Below, piece after piece: positions 44,080-53,326 of a DNA stretch of 64,000 nucleotides. The DNA comes from Microvirga pudoricolor (GTDB lineage Bacteria > Pseudomonadota > Alphaproteobacteria > Rhizobiales > Beijerinckiaceae). The notes beneath the pieces are model-generated. The model ran no database searches, had not been told where the DNA came from, and saw only the letters and a program-made list of their open reading frames with translations. Position numbers and translations under genes: made by a program. The stretch is from NCBI RefSeq assembly GCF_016892705.1, contig NZ_JAFEMB010000002.1, positions 248,001 through 312,000 on the forward strand, written 5' to 3'. How positions within the stretch are numbered: the first letter of the stretch is position 1; the number at the start of each line of letters is the position of its first letter.

Positions 44080-44295
44080 AATAACGGTACATAACCACAC
44101 GAAGTGAGCTTGTGTCCAGTTGGGCTTTTGTCCTACTCACCGCGCCGCGACGGGCCATTCCTCTTCGTCAGCGATCTCACGGGCGTCGGCGGCTGTGGGC
44201 CCGAGGCCGGGCCTCTTCCATGGGCCGATACACGATTGCCCCTTCACGGGACCCATGCCAATGTCCCCGCGTTCCCGTATCGGAAGGCGCCTGTG

Positions 44296-45618
44296 ATGCG
44301 ATCTGGATGGATGTTCGTCGCGGCCTCGGGCCTCGCCTGCCTGAGCCCGACTACTCCCGTCCGCGCCGAACCCTTCGTCGACAAGGCCGTGATTGTCAGC
44401 CGGCACGGCGTGCGTCCGCCCACCAGCCAGAAGGCGCTCGATCCGCTATCGGTCGACCCATGGCCGTCCTGGCCCGTCCCGGACGGTGATCTGACGCCGC
44501 GCGGAGCCACTGCGGCAACCCTCATGGGCGGGTTTTACAGAGCCCGCCTCGGCGAGTCCGGCCTCCTGGCAGCCGGATGTCCCTCCGCCGGCGAGGTCTT
44601 CGCCTGGGCCGACAAGTCGGAGCGCACCAAGGCCACGGCCAATGCGCTGCTGGAAGGCTTGTACCCAGGGTGTGGACTGAAGGCGGGATTCAACGCCAAA
44701 GAGGCCGGTCCTCTTTTCCACCCAATCGCGTCAGGTGTTGCGCCTGTTGACCGGGCCAAAGCGCAGGCCGAAATGATGCTGGCCCTCGGCGGAAGTTTTG
44801 AGGCCGCCAAGGAGCGCTACGCGGACGATTTCCAGCGCCTGGCCAAGGTCTTGCGCGGGCCGACCCCGAAGGCTTGCGCGAAGGCGAAGCTACAGGCCGG
44901 ATGCTCCCTGGTCGACCTGCCCTGGTCCATCGCAACCGTCAGCAAGGGCCGTTCCGTGGCCCTCAAGGGTCCCCTGGACTGGGCCGGTACGGTCGGGGAG
45001 GTGGTTCGCATGGAATATGCCAACGGCTTTCCCCTGGACCGGGTGGCCTGGGGACGTGTGCCCGACGCCAATGCCGTGAAAGCCATTCTGGCACTCCACA
45101 CGGCCTATTATGACGCGAGCCTGCGGATACCGGCCATCGCCCGGCCGAACGCATCCCAACTCCTGAATCAGGTCTCCTTGGCCTTGCGGCAGGACACGCC
45201 CCTCGCTCAGCCGGGCGGTCCACCCTCGTCGAAGCTCGTGCTCATCGTCGGGCACGACACCAACATCGCCACGATGCAGGCGGCCATGGGAGTCCGGTGG
45301 TCCCTGCAGGGCTATCCCGACAACGACACGCCTCCGGCCGGGGCCTACCTGTTCGAGCGCCTGCGCGATACCGCCACCGGTTCGTTCTCGGTGCGCCTGT
45401 CCTATCTGGCCCAGAACCTGGATCAGATCCGGAACCTGACGCCGCTCACGGGCGCATCCGCGGGCCCGGAGACGATTGCGCTCACCCTTGCGGGATGTCC
45501 GCCGGCGCCTGCCGCCTGCGGGCTTTCCGATTTCACGAAGGCCCTTGCGGCCGGGATCGACGCGAACGCCGTAGCCCCCGTTTCGTATCGACCGGAATCT
45601 CCGGGGCCCCGGAACTGA
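44296..45618 (+). CDS. Periplasmic histidine acid phosphatase (AppA/Agp-like)
   Basis: 440 residues from the ATG at 44296, which follows GGAAGGCGC; the frame extends to 44104 but without signal-peptide features. Residues 1-24 are a signal peptide (MRSGWMFVAASGLACLSPTTPVRA). The active-site motif RHGVRPP (R36, H37) and the proton donor in GHDTN (H320, D321) define the branch-2 histidine phosphatase clan that includes phytase and glucose-1-phosphatase. It should release phosphate from sugar phosphates or phytate in the periplasm. Cysteine pairs (PGCGLK, KACAKAKLQAGC, AGCPPAPAACG) are consistent with disulfides. It is 25 bases upstream of the MgtC-like gene. Confidence 0.9.
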   Translation: MRSGWMFVAASGLACLSPTTPVRAEPFVDKAVIVSRHGVRPPTSQKALDPLSVDPWPSWPVPDGDLTPRGATAATLMGGFYRARLGESGLLAAGCPSAGEVFAWADKSERTKATANALLEGLYPGCGLKAGFNAKEAGPLFHPIASGVAPVDRAKAQAEMMLALGGSFEAAKERYADDFQRLAKVLRGPTPKACAKAKLQAGCSLVDLPWSIATVSKGRSVALKGPLDWAGTVGEVVRMEYANGFPLDRVAWGRVPDANAVKAILALHTAYYDASLRIPAIARPNASQLLNQVSLALRQDTPLAQPGGPPSSKLVLIVGHDTNIATMQAAMGVRWSLQGYPDNDTPPAGAYLFERLRDTATGSFSVRLSYLAQNLDQIRNLTPLTGASAGPETIALTLAGCPPAPAACGLSDFTKALAAGIDANAVAPVSYRPESPGPRN

Positions 45619-45643
45619 AGCCGACCTGTCGCGAGGCACATCC

Positions 45644-46318
45644 ATGCAACTCTCCGATCTCGAAATGGTAGGCCGCCTGCTCCTGGCCGCCGTTCTGGGT
45701 AGCACCATCGGTTTCGAACGGGAGCGCCTGCTCTGGGCGGCCGGCCTGCGCACGCACATGCTCGTGGCGGTGGGCTCCTGCCTCATCATGATCGTTTCGG
45801 CCTTCGGCTTCTCGGATGTGCTCGGGACGCCCAACGTATCCCTCGACCCGTCCCGCATCGCCGCCCAGGTGGTCTCCGGCATCGGCTTCCTGGGCGCCGG
45901 GGCGATCCTGCTGCGCGGTGAGATCATCCGGGGCCTCACGACAGCCGCGAGCCTCTGGACGGTGGCGGGTATCGGGCTTGCGGTCGGAGGAGGCCTCTAC
46001 CTGGCCGCAACGGCCGCGACCGTGATCATCCTGGTCATCCTCGTGGTCTTGAAGCCGCTCGAAGCTTGGTACAGGCAGAAGCGGCAGACGGTTCAGATCC
46101 AGATACAGGCTCAGCACGGCGCGTTCACGATCGACGCCGTGCGCCAGGCGCTCGGGTACCGCTCCGACTCCGTTCGCCAGTTCATCTCCTGCCAGCTGGA
46201 CCAGAGCGATACCGATGAGATTACCGTCGCGTTCGAGCGCATTTCGCACGACGAAGCCATGCACATCGCCGAGCAACTCCGAAAGCTTCCCGCCGTGAAG
46301 ACCGTCGCCCTCGTCTGA
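45644..46318 (+). CDS. MgtC/SapB-family membrane protein
   Basis: 224 residues. About four or five membrane helices in the first 135 residues carry the MgtC/SapB signature (LLLAAVLGSTIGFERE, AAGLRTHMLVAVGSCLIMIVS, QVVSGIGFLGAGAILLRG, GLTTAASLWTVAGIGLAVGGG). A soluble ~85-residue ACT-like C-terminal domain follows (RQTVQIQIQAQHGAFTIDAVRQAL), as in full-length MgtC. In pathogens MgtC inhibits the F1Fo ATP synthase and is needed at low Mg2+; in environmental bacteria the role is unclear. It begins 25 bases after the phosphatase gene and may be cotranscribed with it. Confidence 0.9.
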   Translation: MQLSDLEMVGRLLLAAVLGSTIGFERERLLWAAGLRTHMLVAVGSCLIMIVSAFGFSDVLGTPNVSLDPSRIAAQVVSGIGFLGAGAILLRGEIIRGLTTAASLWTVAGIGLAVGGGLYLAATAATVIILVILVVLKPLEAWYRQKRQTVQIQIQAQHGAFTIDAVRQALGYRSDSVRQFISCQLDQSDTDEITVAFERISHDEAMHIAEQLRKLPAVKTVALV

Positions 46319-46369
46319 CGCGGCCCGCCGATGACCTGCCCTTAAGGATCGCGCCTTAGGCTGCCCCGC

Positions 46370-46636
46370 ATGAATCACAGTGGAGACATCGATTCCGGGA
46401 ACGGTGCATTCGTTCAGTTTTCCGTTGGAAGGCGGCACGTCTATGTCTGGACGGAACGTGAGGAGGATGCGTGGCTCGCGCTGAGGCAACTCAGGCTCGA
46501 AGGGCGTGCGGGGGTCTACCGGTGGCAGGCGGAGCGGCAACCAGACGGATCCATCTTCGTTTGGGATGCCGTGAGTCTCGCCGGGCAGGCTAGCGCACGG
46601 CCACCGGAACGCGAACCAGATCCCGGTCCCAAGTGA
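46370..46636 (+). CDS. Hypothetical small protein
   Basis: 88 residues. The sequence (FVQFSVGRRHVYVWTEREEDAWLALRQLRLEGRAGVYRW) alternates strand- and helix-like segments and looks protein-like, with a disordered proline-rich tail (ARPPEREPDPGPK). There is no signal peptide or membrane segment and the ribosome site is weak. Its last 47 bases overlap the 3' end of the convergent secreted-protein gene. I do not recognise a family. Confidence 0.45.
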   Translation: MNHSGDIDSGNGAFVQFSVGRRHVYVWTEREEDAWLALRQLRLEGRAGVYRWQAERQPDGSIFVWDAVSLAGQASARPPEREPDPGPK

Positions 46637-47777
46637 CCTTGCAGTCGCGCAGTTGATAGCGGGTCATGTAGAGATAGCCCGAGTCGCCGACATCCTCGAA
46701 GGACGGCGTTCGGGCGTCGGGATCGATGATCGACGGATAGAAATAGCTCGTCGAGGCCGGGCAAGGCCGACTCCAAAGCAGGCGCGCCTCCATCACGAGA
46801 GCCGGCGGACTCCAGGTCACGAGATCCCTCGAGACGGAGGCGAACATTCCTTCCGTGACGGACCCGTCCGGGCTGCGTCGCCTGTCGCCGAAGACGGCGA
46901 TGACCGCCCCGGTCCCGCGATGCGTGGCGATCCCGCCGATCATGCGGCCGATCAGATGCGGCGCCACGGGCTCGCAGACGTGCTCCAAGGGGGGCTGACG
47001 CTCGCCCTGGAAGGGGTCGGTGAAAGAGACGGTGAAGGCCCTTCCGTCCCAAGCCCGCCATGACGCAGGATCGCCGAGGTCCTGCGTGCGGACCAGGCAG
47101 TTTCCGCGTTTCTGGCCGCGATAGGCATCGGCGAAGATGAAGGCGTAGTACCAACCGTCCCGCTCGATGATGTTGGTCGGATTGGAATATCCGACCCGGG
47201 CGGAACGATCCGTCGGAAAGCCATAGCCCAGCGTGGCGACGACGGGCGGCCTGTCGCCCTTGATCGGCTCGAAGAGGCGGCCGCCGTCCCGCGACACCAG
47301 GGCCGTCACCGTGTTGAGCAGACAAGGGCTGTAGCGGCCCGCGGGGCATTGGCCCGGCGTTCGATCTCCTCGCAGTTCGGTATGGGCCAGCGCATACACG
47401 GTTCGCCCGTCGCGGGTATGGACCCCTCCGATCCAGCTGAGGTCGTCGAAATCGGAGAGCCGCTTGGACTCCCGGCCCTCGTAGATGACGCCGCAACGGG
47501 GCTTCACGGCGCCCAAGGCCGGCCCGGCCATGAGCCTGTTGTCGTTGTGGCTGATGATGAGGTTGACGGTCCCCTGCGAGTCCTTGAACGCTCGCGCCGG
47601 GGCATCCGGAACGTTCGTTCGGACACACGCATCGCGAGACCAGTCGAAGACCGTCTCTACGTCTCCCGTCGGCACAATGCGCAGGGGAGAGCCCTCCCCG
47701 GCCCGCACCGCTCCCCAAACCAGGCTCGCTGCCACGAAGGCCGCGAGCCCGATGAGGGATCTTGCCTGCACGGCCAT
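46590..47777 (-). CDS. Secreted beta-propeller-like protein
   Basis: 395 residues from the ATG at 47777, which overlaps the stop of the upstream gene (TAATG). A signal peptide covers about residues 1-27 (SLIGLAAFVAASLVWGAVRAGE). Repeated strand units with aspartate/tryptophan turns (LSDFDDLSWIGGVHTRDGRTVYALAHTE, TALVSRDGGRLFEP, ERDGWYYAFIFADAY, FASVSRDLVTWSPPALV, SGYLYMTRYQL) resemble the five-bladed propellers of GH43/GH33 or DUF4185-type proteins. Several cysteines suggest disulfides. As the last gene of the glycan operon it may bind or trim the exported polysaccharide; catalytic residues cannot be assigned by eye. Confidence 0.65.
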   Translation of the reverse strand: MAVQARSLIGLAAFVAASLVWGAVRAGEGSPLRIVPTGDVETVFDWSRDACVRTNVPDAPARAFKDSQGTVNLIISHNDNRLMAGPALGAVKPRCGVIYEGRESKRLSDFDDLSWIGGVHTRDGRTVYALAHTELRGDRTPGQCPAGRYSPCLLNTVTALVSRDGGRLFEPIKGDRPPVVATLGYGFPTDRSARVGYSNPTNIIERDGWYYAFIFADAYRGQKRGNCLVRTQDLGDPASWRAWDGRAFTVSFTDPFQGERQPPLEHVCEPVAPHLIGRMIGGIATHRGTGAVIAVFGDRRRSPDGSVTEGMFASVSRDLVTWSPPALVMEARLLWSRPCPASTSYFYPSIIDPDARTPSFEDVGDSGYLYMTRYQLRDCKVTWDRDLVRVPVAVR

Positions 47778-48964
47778 TAGGCCACCTTTCGCACCGGCTC
47801 TTCGACCTTTTGCATGACGTCGACCATCTTGTTGTCGACATTGTTCTCGACCAGGAACTGGCGCATCTCGCGATAGGTGTGATGATAGGCCCGGTTGAAC
47901 TTGTCGAACAGGGACTGGTCCCAATATTGCTCCAGGCTGAATTCCTTGCCCGAGAACACGTCGAAGCTCGGGATCTGGAACGTTTCCGCAAACTCCACCG
48001 TACGGCTGTCGTACGTGAAGTAGATCGACGGCGTCCCATTGGCCAGCGCCATGAGATTGCCGTGCAGGCGATATCCCAGAACGAGATCCTTGTGCTGCAC
48101 GAGGTCTTCGTAGTCGGCCACCACGTCGGAGTAGAACAGGCGCTCCCGGTGGAGCTTTTCCATGGTCTCGTCCAGGTACCAGTCGGCCACCCACTTATTC
48201 GCCCGGAGCGCCGCGAAAGCCTCTTCCCGTTGTTCCGGCGAGCCGAAGACGATCTTCTTCTCCTCGACCTCACCCTGAGCCATGAGAACCACATCGAACC
48301 GCTCGGCCAGATTCTTGACCAGGTCCCGGTGGAAGGTGAGGTAGCGCTCGATGTTCTGGGCGTAGGAGGGCGAAACCTCCCGCCGCATGGTGATGCCGGC
48401 TGTGCGGATCTTGTCCAAGGCGGGCAACTTGATCTGCATGTTCGGGTTGTTGCGCCGGAAGGCCGTGGGGCAGCCGATGATGCGCACGTTGCGGATGCCG
48501 AGATCCCATAGAACCTGGGCCGAGTACGCACCCCGAACGCCGATGGACGTCGTCGAATCCGCCATGAGCCTCAGGACCGTTTTGGTATCCTGGGACAGCT
48601 CGATCTTGCCCTTCACGGGAGCCTGAGCCCCGATGCCGAAGGCGATGACCGGGATCTTGAGGCGCTTGAGCACGCTCACGGCCTGATCCCATTGCATGTC
48701 GTTATGAACGTAGTTCGAGCCGCGCAGGAAGACGTAGTCGTATTCCTCGTTGATCCGGTCGATGTCGTCGAGCTTCGGCTCCATGATCTTCAGGGGGCTG
48801 AGCTTTTCGAAGTTGAGCAACTTGAGCGACGAATCGAACACGAAGGCGTCGCCGATGTTGTGGTAGTGGTTGATGTGGTTCTGGATGTCCTTGTAGCCGT
48901 ACCAGCGCACATTGTCGTGGTCGTAGACTTCACCGGACGGGCTCATGACGAGAATTTTAGCCAT
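47777..48964 (-). CDS. Polysaccharide pyruvyl transferase-family protein
   Basis: 395 residues from the ATG at 48964. The N-terminal half has a nucleotide-binding-like start (KILVMSPSGEVYDHDNVRWYG, NIGDAFVFDSSLKLL) and FLRGSNYVHNDMQW; the C-terminal half has VLGYRLHGNLMALANGTPSIYFTYDSRTVEFAE. The RLHG motif with its histidine is characteristic of the PssK/CsaB/WcaK pyruvyl transferase superfamily. Members add ketal-linked pyruvate from phosphoenolpyruvate to sugars of exopolysaccharides or cell-wall polymers. Such pyruvylated glycans can act as ligands for surface-layer proteins, which is notable given the RTX gene in the same cluster. It lies 38 bases after a GT4 gene. Confidence 0.8.
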   Translation of the reverse strand: MAKILVMSPSGEVYDHDNVRWYGYKDIQNHINHYHNIGDAFVFDSSLKLLNFEKLSPLKIMEPKLDDIDRINEEYDYVFLRGSNYVHNDMQWDQAVSVLKRLKIPVIAFGIGAQAPVKGKIELSQDTKTVLRLMADSTTSIGVRGAYSAQVLWDLGIRNVRIIGCPTAFRRNNPNMQIKLPALDKIRTAGITMRREVSPSYAQNIERYLTFHRDLVKNLAERFDVVLMAQGEVEEKKIVFGSPEQREEAFAALRANKWVADWYLDETMEKLHRERLFYSDVVADYEDLVQHKDLVLGYRLHGNLMALANGTPSIYFTYDSRTVEFAETFQIPSFDVFSGKEFSLEQYWDQSLFDKFNRAYHHTYREMRQFLVENNVDNKMVDVMQKVEEPVRKVA

Positions 48965-49002
48965 GGGTTGATCTCCTGGTTCGATGGGATGGGTTGCGCA
49001 CC

Positions 49003-50304
49003 TTACGCGGACAGCGCAGGGCGGTTGTCGAGCTGCCGGATTTCGGCGATGGTCTGGTAGAGATCCAAATGCTGGCGGGCGCATTCGTCCGACCCGATGG
49101 GCCGCCGGATTCCGGCCCGCATACGATCCCAAAGTGTTGCGTCCGTGAGCGCTTCGACCATGCGGTCGATGAGGTCCTCGGACGAGCCGACACGAAAGTG
49201 AAGACCGTTGACCCCGTCCGTGATCTTCTCCGCCACGCCACCGATATTGCTGCAGATCATCGGGCGGCCGTGAAAGAAGGATTCCTGGATCACGATCGGA
49301 GAGTTCTCCCACCAGATCGATGGGATGATGGTCCAGTCGATGGAGCGCATCAGGCGCGGCATCTCGCCGTTCTGATAGGCCCCGTAGAAACGGACGCGGG
49401 ATCCGGCGCGCTCGATCAGTCTTTCCACCTTGTCCTGGAACGGCTTGGGCTGTCGCTCCAGGTTGCCGCCGAAGATCATGAGCTGCGCGTCGTCGCCCCA
49501 GACCGCGTCCGGGATGCGCGATACCGCATCCAGCAGCACATCGACGCCCTTGAAGGCCGTGATCTGGCCGAAATAGGCGAAGCGCGACCTTCGTCCCCCC
49601 GGCGCCAAGGGTCGCGGGGCGGCCGGCTCGACGATGTCGAGGCCGTTCTCGATAACCGTGAACTTCGCCCGCTCGAGTCCCCACTCGACATAGCGGTCGA
49701 CCAGAAAATGGCTCGGCGAGATGAAGTGATCGGCCACCTCCAGCATCCCGCGCACGAAATGCTCCCGGCGAAGGAAGCGGGCCGGGGAAATCTCCGGGAA
49801 GCAGGCGTTGCAATCGGCAGGCGAGGCCTGCTTGCACAGGGCCGCGTTTCGCGTTTTCACCATCTGGCCGTGGTGATGGCAGATGGACAGATACTCGTGG
49901 AAGGTCACGACGATGATCGTGTCGGGCAGCGCTCGCCGCACCGCATAGAGGCATTCGAGCCCCAGGCCGATGAAATGGTGGAAATGGATGACGTCGGGCT
50001 TCAATTCCCGGACGACGCGCAGGAAATCGCGCTCGACTTCCTCCGTATTGTGGTTGGACAGCAGGAAATGGTCGTAATCGTCCGCGTGGTAGAGGATCTC
50101 GCCTTCCTTCTGGCGCAGGCTCAGGAGCGCGGTCTCGCCGTGCCGCACCACGGGGTGGCCCACCCGGGCGAGAAACCGTGACGTTACGTCCTCGATCTCA
50201 TTGAGGCCCTTGTGCAGGTTGTAGGAGGCGATCTCGGCTCCCCCGAGGGACAGGCTCGGGTGGCCGTGGGAAACGACTAGGACCCGGAAGGGACGTTTGC
50301 TCAT
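49003..50304 (-). CDS. Glycosyltransferase family 4 protein (copy B)
   Basis: 433 residues from the ATG at 50304. It has a GT-B fold: an N-terminal Rossmann-like half (VLVVSHGHPSLSLGGAEIASYNLHKGL, DVIHFHHFIGLGLECL) and a C-terminal donor-binding half (RFAYFGQITAFKGVDVLLDAV, IPSIWWENSPIVIQESFFHGRPMICSNIGGVAE). The EX7E-type motif in NSPIVIQESF fits nucleotide-sugar binding. A cysteine-containing insert (CHHHGQMVKTRNAALC, then CNACFPEISPARF) is shared with the GT4 encoded at 53323-54594, marking them as paralogues. Its start overlaps the upstream GT2-like gene by four bases. The sugar specificity is unknown. Confidence 0.88.
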   Translation of the reverse strand: MSKRPFRVLVVSHGHPSLSLGGAEIASYNLHKGLNEIEDVTSRFLARVGHPVVRHGETALLSLRQKEGEILYHADDYDHFLLSNHNTEEVERDFLRVVRELKPDVIHFHHFIGLGLECLYAVRRALPDTIIVVTFHEYLSICHHHGQMVKTRNAALCKQASPADCNACFPEISPARFLRREHFVRGMLEVADHFISPSHFLVDRYVEWGLERAKFTVIENGLDIVEPAAPRPLAPGGRRSRFAYFGQITAFKGVDVLLDAVSRIPDAVWGDDAQLMIFGGNLERQPKPFQDKVERLIERAGSRVRFYGAYQNGEMPRLMRSIDWTIIPSIWWENSPIVIQESFFHGRPMICSNIGGVAEKITDGVNGLHFRVGSSEDLIDRMVEALTDATLWDRMRAGIRRPIGSDECARQHLDLYQTIAEIRQLDNRPALSA

Positions 50305-52565
50305 TCTGCACCTCGCATATTGGCAATGAGAAGCAACCAGCGCCGGTCGAAGCTCCACCGGTCCACCCGCTGGGTCAGGCGTTGCCAGGGCAGCCCGGAA
50401 CCCGTGGCGGAGCCGTCCGCCGAGACCATTTCGACATCCGGAAGCCAGACGGAGGGCGTCCCCGCGAGCTTGAGCTTCAGGCAGAGGTCGCGGCCCTTCT
50501 CCTTCGCGCTCACGTAGGAGCGGCTGAACCCACCGATCTTCTCGAACGCGCCTCGAGACAGGATGCAGCAGGACGCGGAGCCGGCGATCACCTCGGCGGG
50601 TTCGGCCCCCTGGATCACGTCCCGCGGGTAGCCGAGGAACTGGTCCATGAGCTGCCGCTTGTCCGGATCGAGCCTCGTTCCCGCGAAGCAGATCGAGTTG
50701 TCCTCGAACACAATCGTAGGGCTGACCAGAGCCTTGCCGCTTCGTCCCCGGTAAGCCTGTTCGAGAAGCGAGAACCATCCCTTCTGGCGGGGCAGGACGC
50801 CCGCCGACAGGAACAGGAAGGCGTCGAGCTGTCCCGCGCGGGTCGTCGCGGCCTCCAGGCCATCGCAGGAATCCTGTGCGCCCTCGCAAGCGACAAGCCG
50901 GACCGCCAGCCCATAGAACCCGGCCATCCGCTGGACCTCGGCGGCGATCCTGCCGAAGGTCTCCAAGGGCGCGGACACGATGATCGGCAGCGCGCAGGTA
51001 TCGGGATCAAGGGCGAGCAGCGACAGGGTTATGAGAATTTCCTCCGCGTCGCTGCCTCCCCCGACGATGAGGCCGGTGCCGCTCGCGGTCTCGTCGAACC
51101 CGAAATCCCGAACGTCCACCACGCTCGGGCGTGGGTGGTCTCCCCCTTGAATCATCGGGCCGATATGGGTCTCGATCGCCATCGTGGCGGCGGCCGAGCG
51201 CGGATCGAGAGCCGCCATCACCCGGTCCAAGGCCCTGCGGGACGGCGTGAGGGTCGGCTTCAATGGGTAGAAGGTCGCACCGTCCTCGCCCAGGGACAGT
51301 TCGAAGTAGACCGGCCCGCCCGCACTGACCAAGCCTGGGACGAACGCGAGGAAGCCATGGTCGTGCCGCTGCGGGTCCAAGAGGCCCATGAAGGCATGGT
51401 CATGCTGGAACGACGTGGTGACGTCCGTGCGCGGAAGACGGGTCCAAGTCCTGTCGACCACCCCCGATTGCCCGCCCGCATGGAGGGTCACGGAGGCGAC
51501 CAGCCGCCCTGGGTCCAGCATCCAGCCGCCGACCAGCATGCCGCCGGAGGGGAGCTCCAGCACCATGTCCATGCCGATCCGAACGGGTTTTCCGGAGGTC
51601 GACACGGTATCGCGGCCGTCGAAGCGTTCTCCGGCCCGGCGAAGCACCGTGATGGTGTCGGGCCCTGCGGCGGCTCGGGGCAGGACGTCCCTGATATGGG
51701 CCGGCACATCGGTGGGAACGAGGTGGACCCGGCGCTCGTAGACGTCCAGCGCATGCCAGCCGTCCTTCCCCCGGAAGAAGACCCGGTCGATCTTTCGGGG
51801 GTCGAGGGGCTTCTCACCGGATTGCAGGATGCCCGCGAAGCCATGCCCTGCCCCGCCGAGATCCTGGCGCTCGACCCGCGCGCTGCGGAAGTCTGCGGCC
51901 ACGATCCCGTCATGGGCGATCAGGAGCCGCGTCTTGTCGGCCGGAAGTTCGTTGCACCACCCCTGCAGGAACACGTCGCCGGTGTCGAGGGCGCCCATGA
52001 CTTCGATGAAGCCGTCGTCCCGGGCGGCGGCGGTCAGGACCGCCAGCGCGGCCGCCAGCCGCTTGGGGCTCGGCTTGCCCGATATGAGCGCCTGGGCGAC
52101 GCCGTCGGCGACCTGGGGAAAACCGGCGGCGGCGTCCTGCGACAGGATGGTCATGAGGCTCGGAAGCGGCAGCGCCCGTCGCACGAGGGTGTAGCGCGCC
52201 GGATAACCCTTCCGACGCATGACGATGGACCGGACGCGCACCCGGCCGACGACCTTCACGGGCACGATAGCCACGAATCCCAGCCTGGCTTCGGCGGGAG
52301 CGTCAGGCCGGGGCCACGTCACGACCCCGGCTTTCATGGATAGAGCCGGGTCGCCGTTGAGGAGTACCGGAACGATGTCCGGCATCGCGTCCGTGACCCC
52401 ACTGACCAGGAGGAGGTCCTCCCCGATGGGAGACGCGATCGCGGTCTCGCCGTCCGTCGGAAGCCCGAGCTGGTCGAGGGCCAGGGCGACGCCGGCCAGG
52501 AGTTCGCTGCGGGAGGGGGCCATATCCGGGTCACGTGGGGTAGCAGGCCGTGCTGATAGGGTCAT
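50301..52565 (-). CDS. Large GT2-like protein with unusual N-terminal region (copy B)
   Basis: 754 residues from the ATG at 52565. About residues 1-500 are a long region without a recognised domain, containing segments such as FIEVMGALDTGDVFLQGWCNE, FRGKDGWHALDVYERRVHLVP and MLVGGWMLDPGRLVASVTLHAGG. The last ~220 residues resemble a nucleotide-diphospho-sugar (GT2) fold: LDAFLFLSAGVLPRQKGWFSLLEQAYR, PTIVFEDNSICFAGTRLD, CCILSRGAFEKIGGFSRSY. The usual DXD-type motif is replaced by LFLSAGVLP, so activity is uncertain. It shares layout with the GT2 protein at 55429-57669. It overlaps the GT4 gene downstream by four bases. Confidence 0.72.
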   Translation of the reverse strand: MTLSARPATPRDPDMAPSRSELLAGVALALDQLGLPTDGETAIASPIGEDLLLVSGVTDAMPDIVPVLLNGDPALSMKAGVVTWPRPDAPAEARLGFVAIVPVKVVGRVRVRSIVMRRKGYPARYTLVRRALPLPSLMTILSQDAAAGFPQVADGVAQALISGKPSPKRLAAALAVLTAAARDDGFIEVMGALDTGDVFLQGWCNELPADKTRLLIAHDGIVAADFRSARVERQDLGGAGHGFAGILQSGEKPLDPRKIDRVFFRGKDGWHALDVYERRVHLVPTDVPAHIRDVLPRAAAGPDTITVLRRAGERFDGRDTVSTSGKPVRIGMDMVLELPSGGMLVGGWMLDPGRLVASVTLHAGGQSGVVDRTWTRLPRTDVTTSFQHDHAFMGLLDPQRHDHGFLAFVPGLVSAGGPVYFELSLGEDGATFYPLKPTLTPSRRALDRVMAALDPRSAAATMAIETHIGPMIQGGDHPRPSVVDVRDFGFDETASGTGLIVGGGSDAEEILITLSLLALDPDTCALPIIVSAPLETFGRIAAEVQRMAGFYGLAVRLVACEGAQDSCDGLEAATTRAGQLDAFLFLSAGVLPRQKGWFSLLEQAYRGRSGKALVSPTIVFEDNSICFAGTRLDPDKRQLMDQFLGYPRDVIQGAEPAEVIAGSASCCILSRGAFEKIGGFSRSYVSAKEKGRDLCLKLKLAGTPSVWLPDVEMVSADGSATGSGLPWQRLTQRVDRWSFDRRWLLLIANMRGAE

Positions 52566-52573
52566 GAGCCGTC

Positions 52574-53326
52574 CTAGCGAAGCGCGATCGCGAGAGTGGA
52601 GACGGCGCTGGCGGCCGATATGACCGTGAGCGCCACGATGAGGCCGACGGCGCGGCGCATGGGCCGGTCGGCGGTCTTGGTCAGGTCCTTGATCCGGTCG
52701 TCGAAGCCCGCGATCATCCGGTCGAACCGCATCAGGAAAACTTCGATATCGGCGATGCGTTGGGCCAGTTCGCCCTGCCCGGCCCGGGTCACGTCGAGGG
52801 CGGCGCCGATGCCATCCTCCTTGGACGACATTTTCTCCACCTGTTCGGCGGTCCCCCGCATCAACTCCGCGGCCTCGCGCAGGATGAACTGCGAACGGCG
52901 CTGGGCCGCGATGAGTACCTCGAGCTGGTCCATGACCCGGCTGAGCGGGGCGTTGATGGCGGCTTCCGTCACGCGCTCGTTCTGGCTCGGCACGGGCAGC
53001 ACGACCTCTTCGCCGGTCGAACGCGACACCGCGACGACCTCCAGCCCCTCCGGCTCCGCGGCGGCCGCTTCGGGCAGTTCGACCTCGAAGGCATATCCGC
53101 CGTCGCCGATCCCGTTGCGCCTCAGGTCGATGCGCGGCCTGTCGGCCGTGGTGGACGAGATCGTCCTGCCGCGGAAGAGGACACGAACGAGAAGACGCTC
53201 CTGGGGCTGGGTCCGGTCCCAAACCCATCCGTAGAGCCTTCGTCCGTCGACGGCATCGAGTCGCCCTTGGATGTCGGGCCCGGCAACCGGAGCGGCCACG
53301 GGAATTTTGTTTTCAGCCGTGCTCAT
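52574..53326 (-). CDS. Membrane-anchored coiled-coil protein with N-terminal GWVWD domain
   Basis: 250 residues. The first ~115 residues form a beta-rich domain (IQGRLDAVDGRRLYGWVWDR, VRVLFRGRTISSTTADRPR, GIGDGGYAFEVELP), a module also seen attached to alphaproteobacterial glycosyltransferases. About 120-225 is helical and probably coiled coil (SRVMDQLEVLIAAQRRSQFILREAAELM, IADIEVFLMRFDRMIAGFDDRIKDL). A C-terminal transmembrane helix (VGLIVALTVISAASAVSTLAIAL) leaves the rest in the cytoplasm if it is tail-anchored. I infer a scaffold holding the surrounding glycosyltransferases at the membrane. It overlaps GT4 copy A by four bases and lies 8 bases before GT2 copy B. Confidence 0.7.
   Translation of the reverse strand: MSTAENKIPVAAPVAGPDIQGRLDAVDGRRLYGWVWDRTQPQERLLVRVLFRGRTISSTTADRPRIDLRRNGIGDGGYAFEVELPEAAAAEPEGLEVVAVSRSTGEEVVLPVPSQNERVTEAAINAPLSRVMDQLEVLIAAQRRSQFILREAAELMRGTAEQVEKMSSKEDGIGAALDVTRAGQGELAQRIADIEVFLMRFDRMIAGFDDRIKDLTKTADRPMRRAVGLIVALTVISAASAVSTLAIALR

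Noticed and set aside
50382..52343. Forward ORF of 653 residues opposite the large GT2-like gene
   Set aside because: Antisense shadow; the reverse-strand gene overlaps its operon neighbour by four bases in the expected coupled way.
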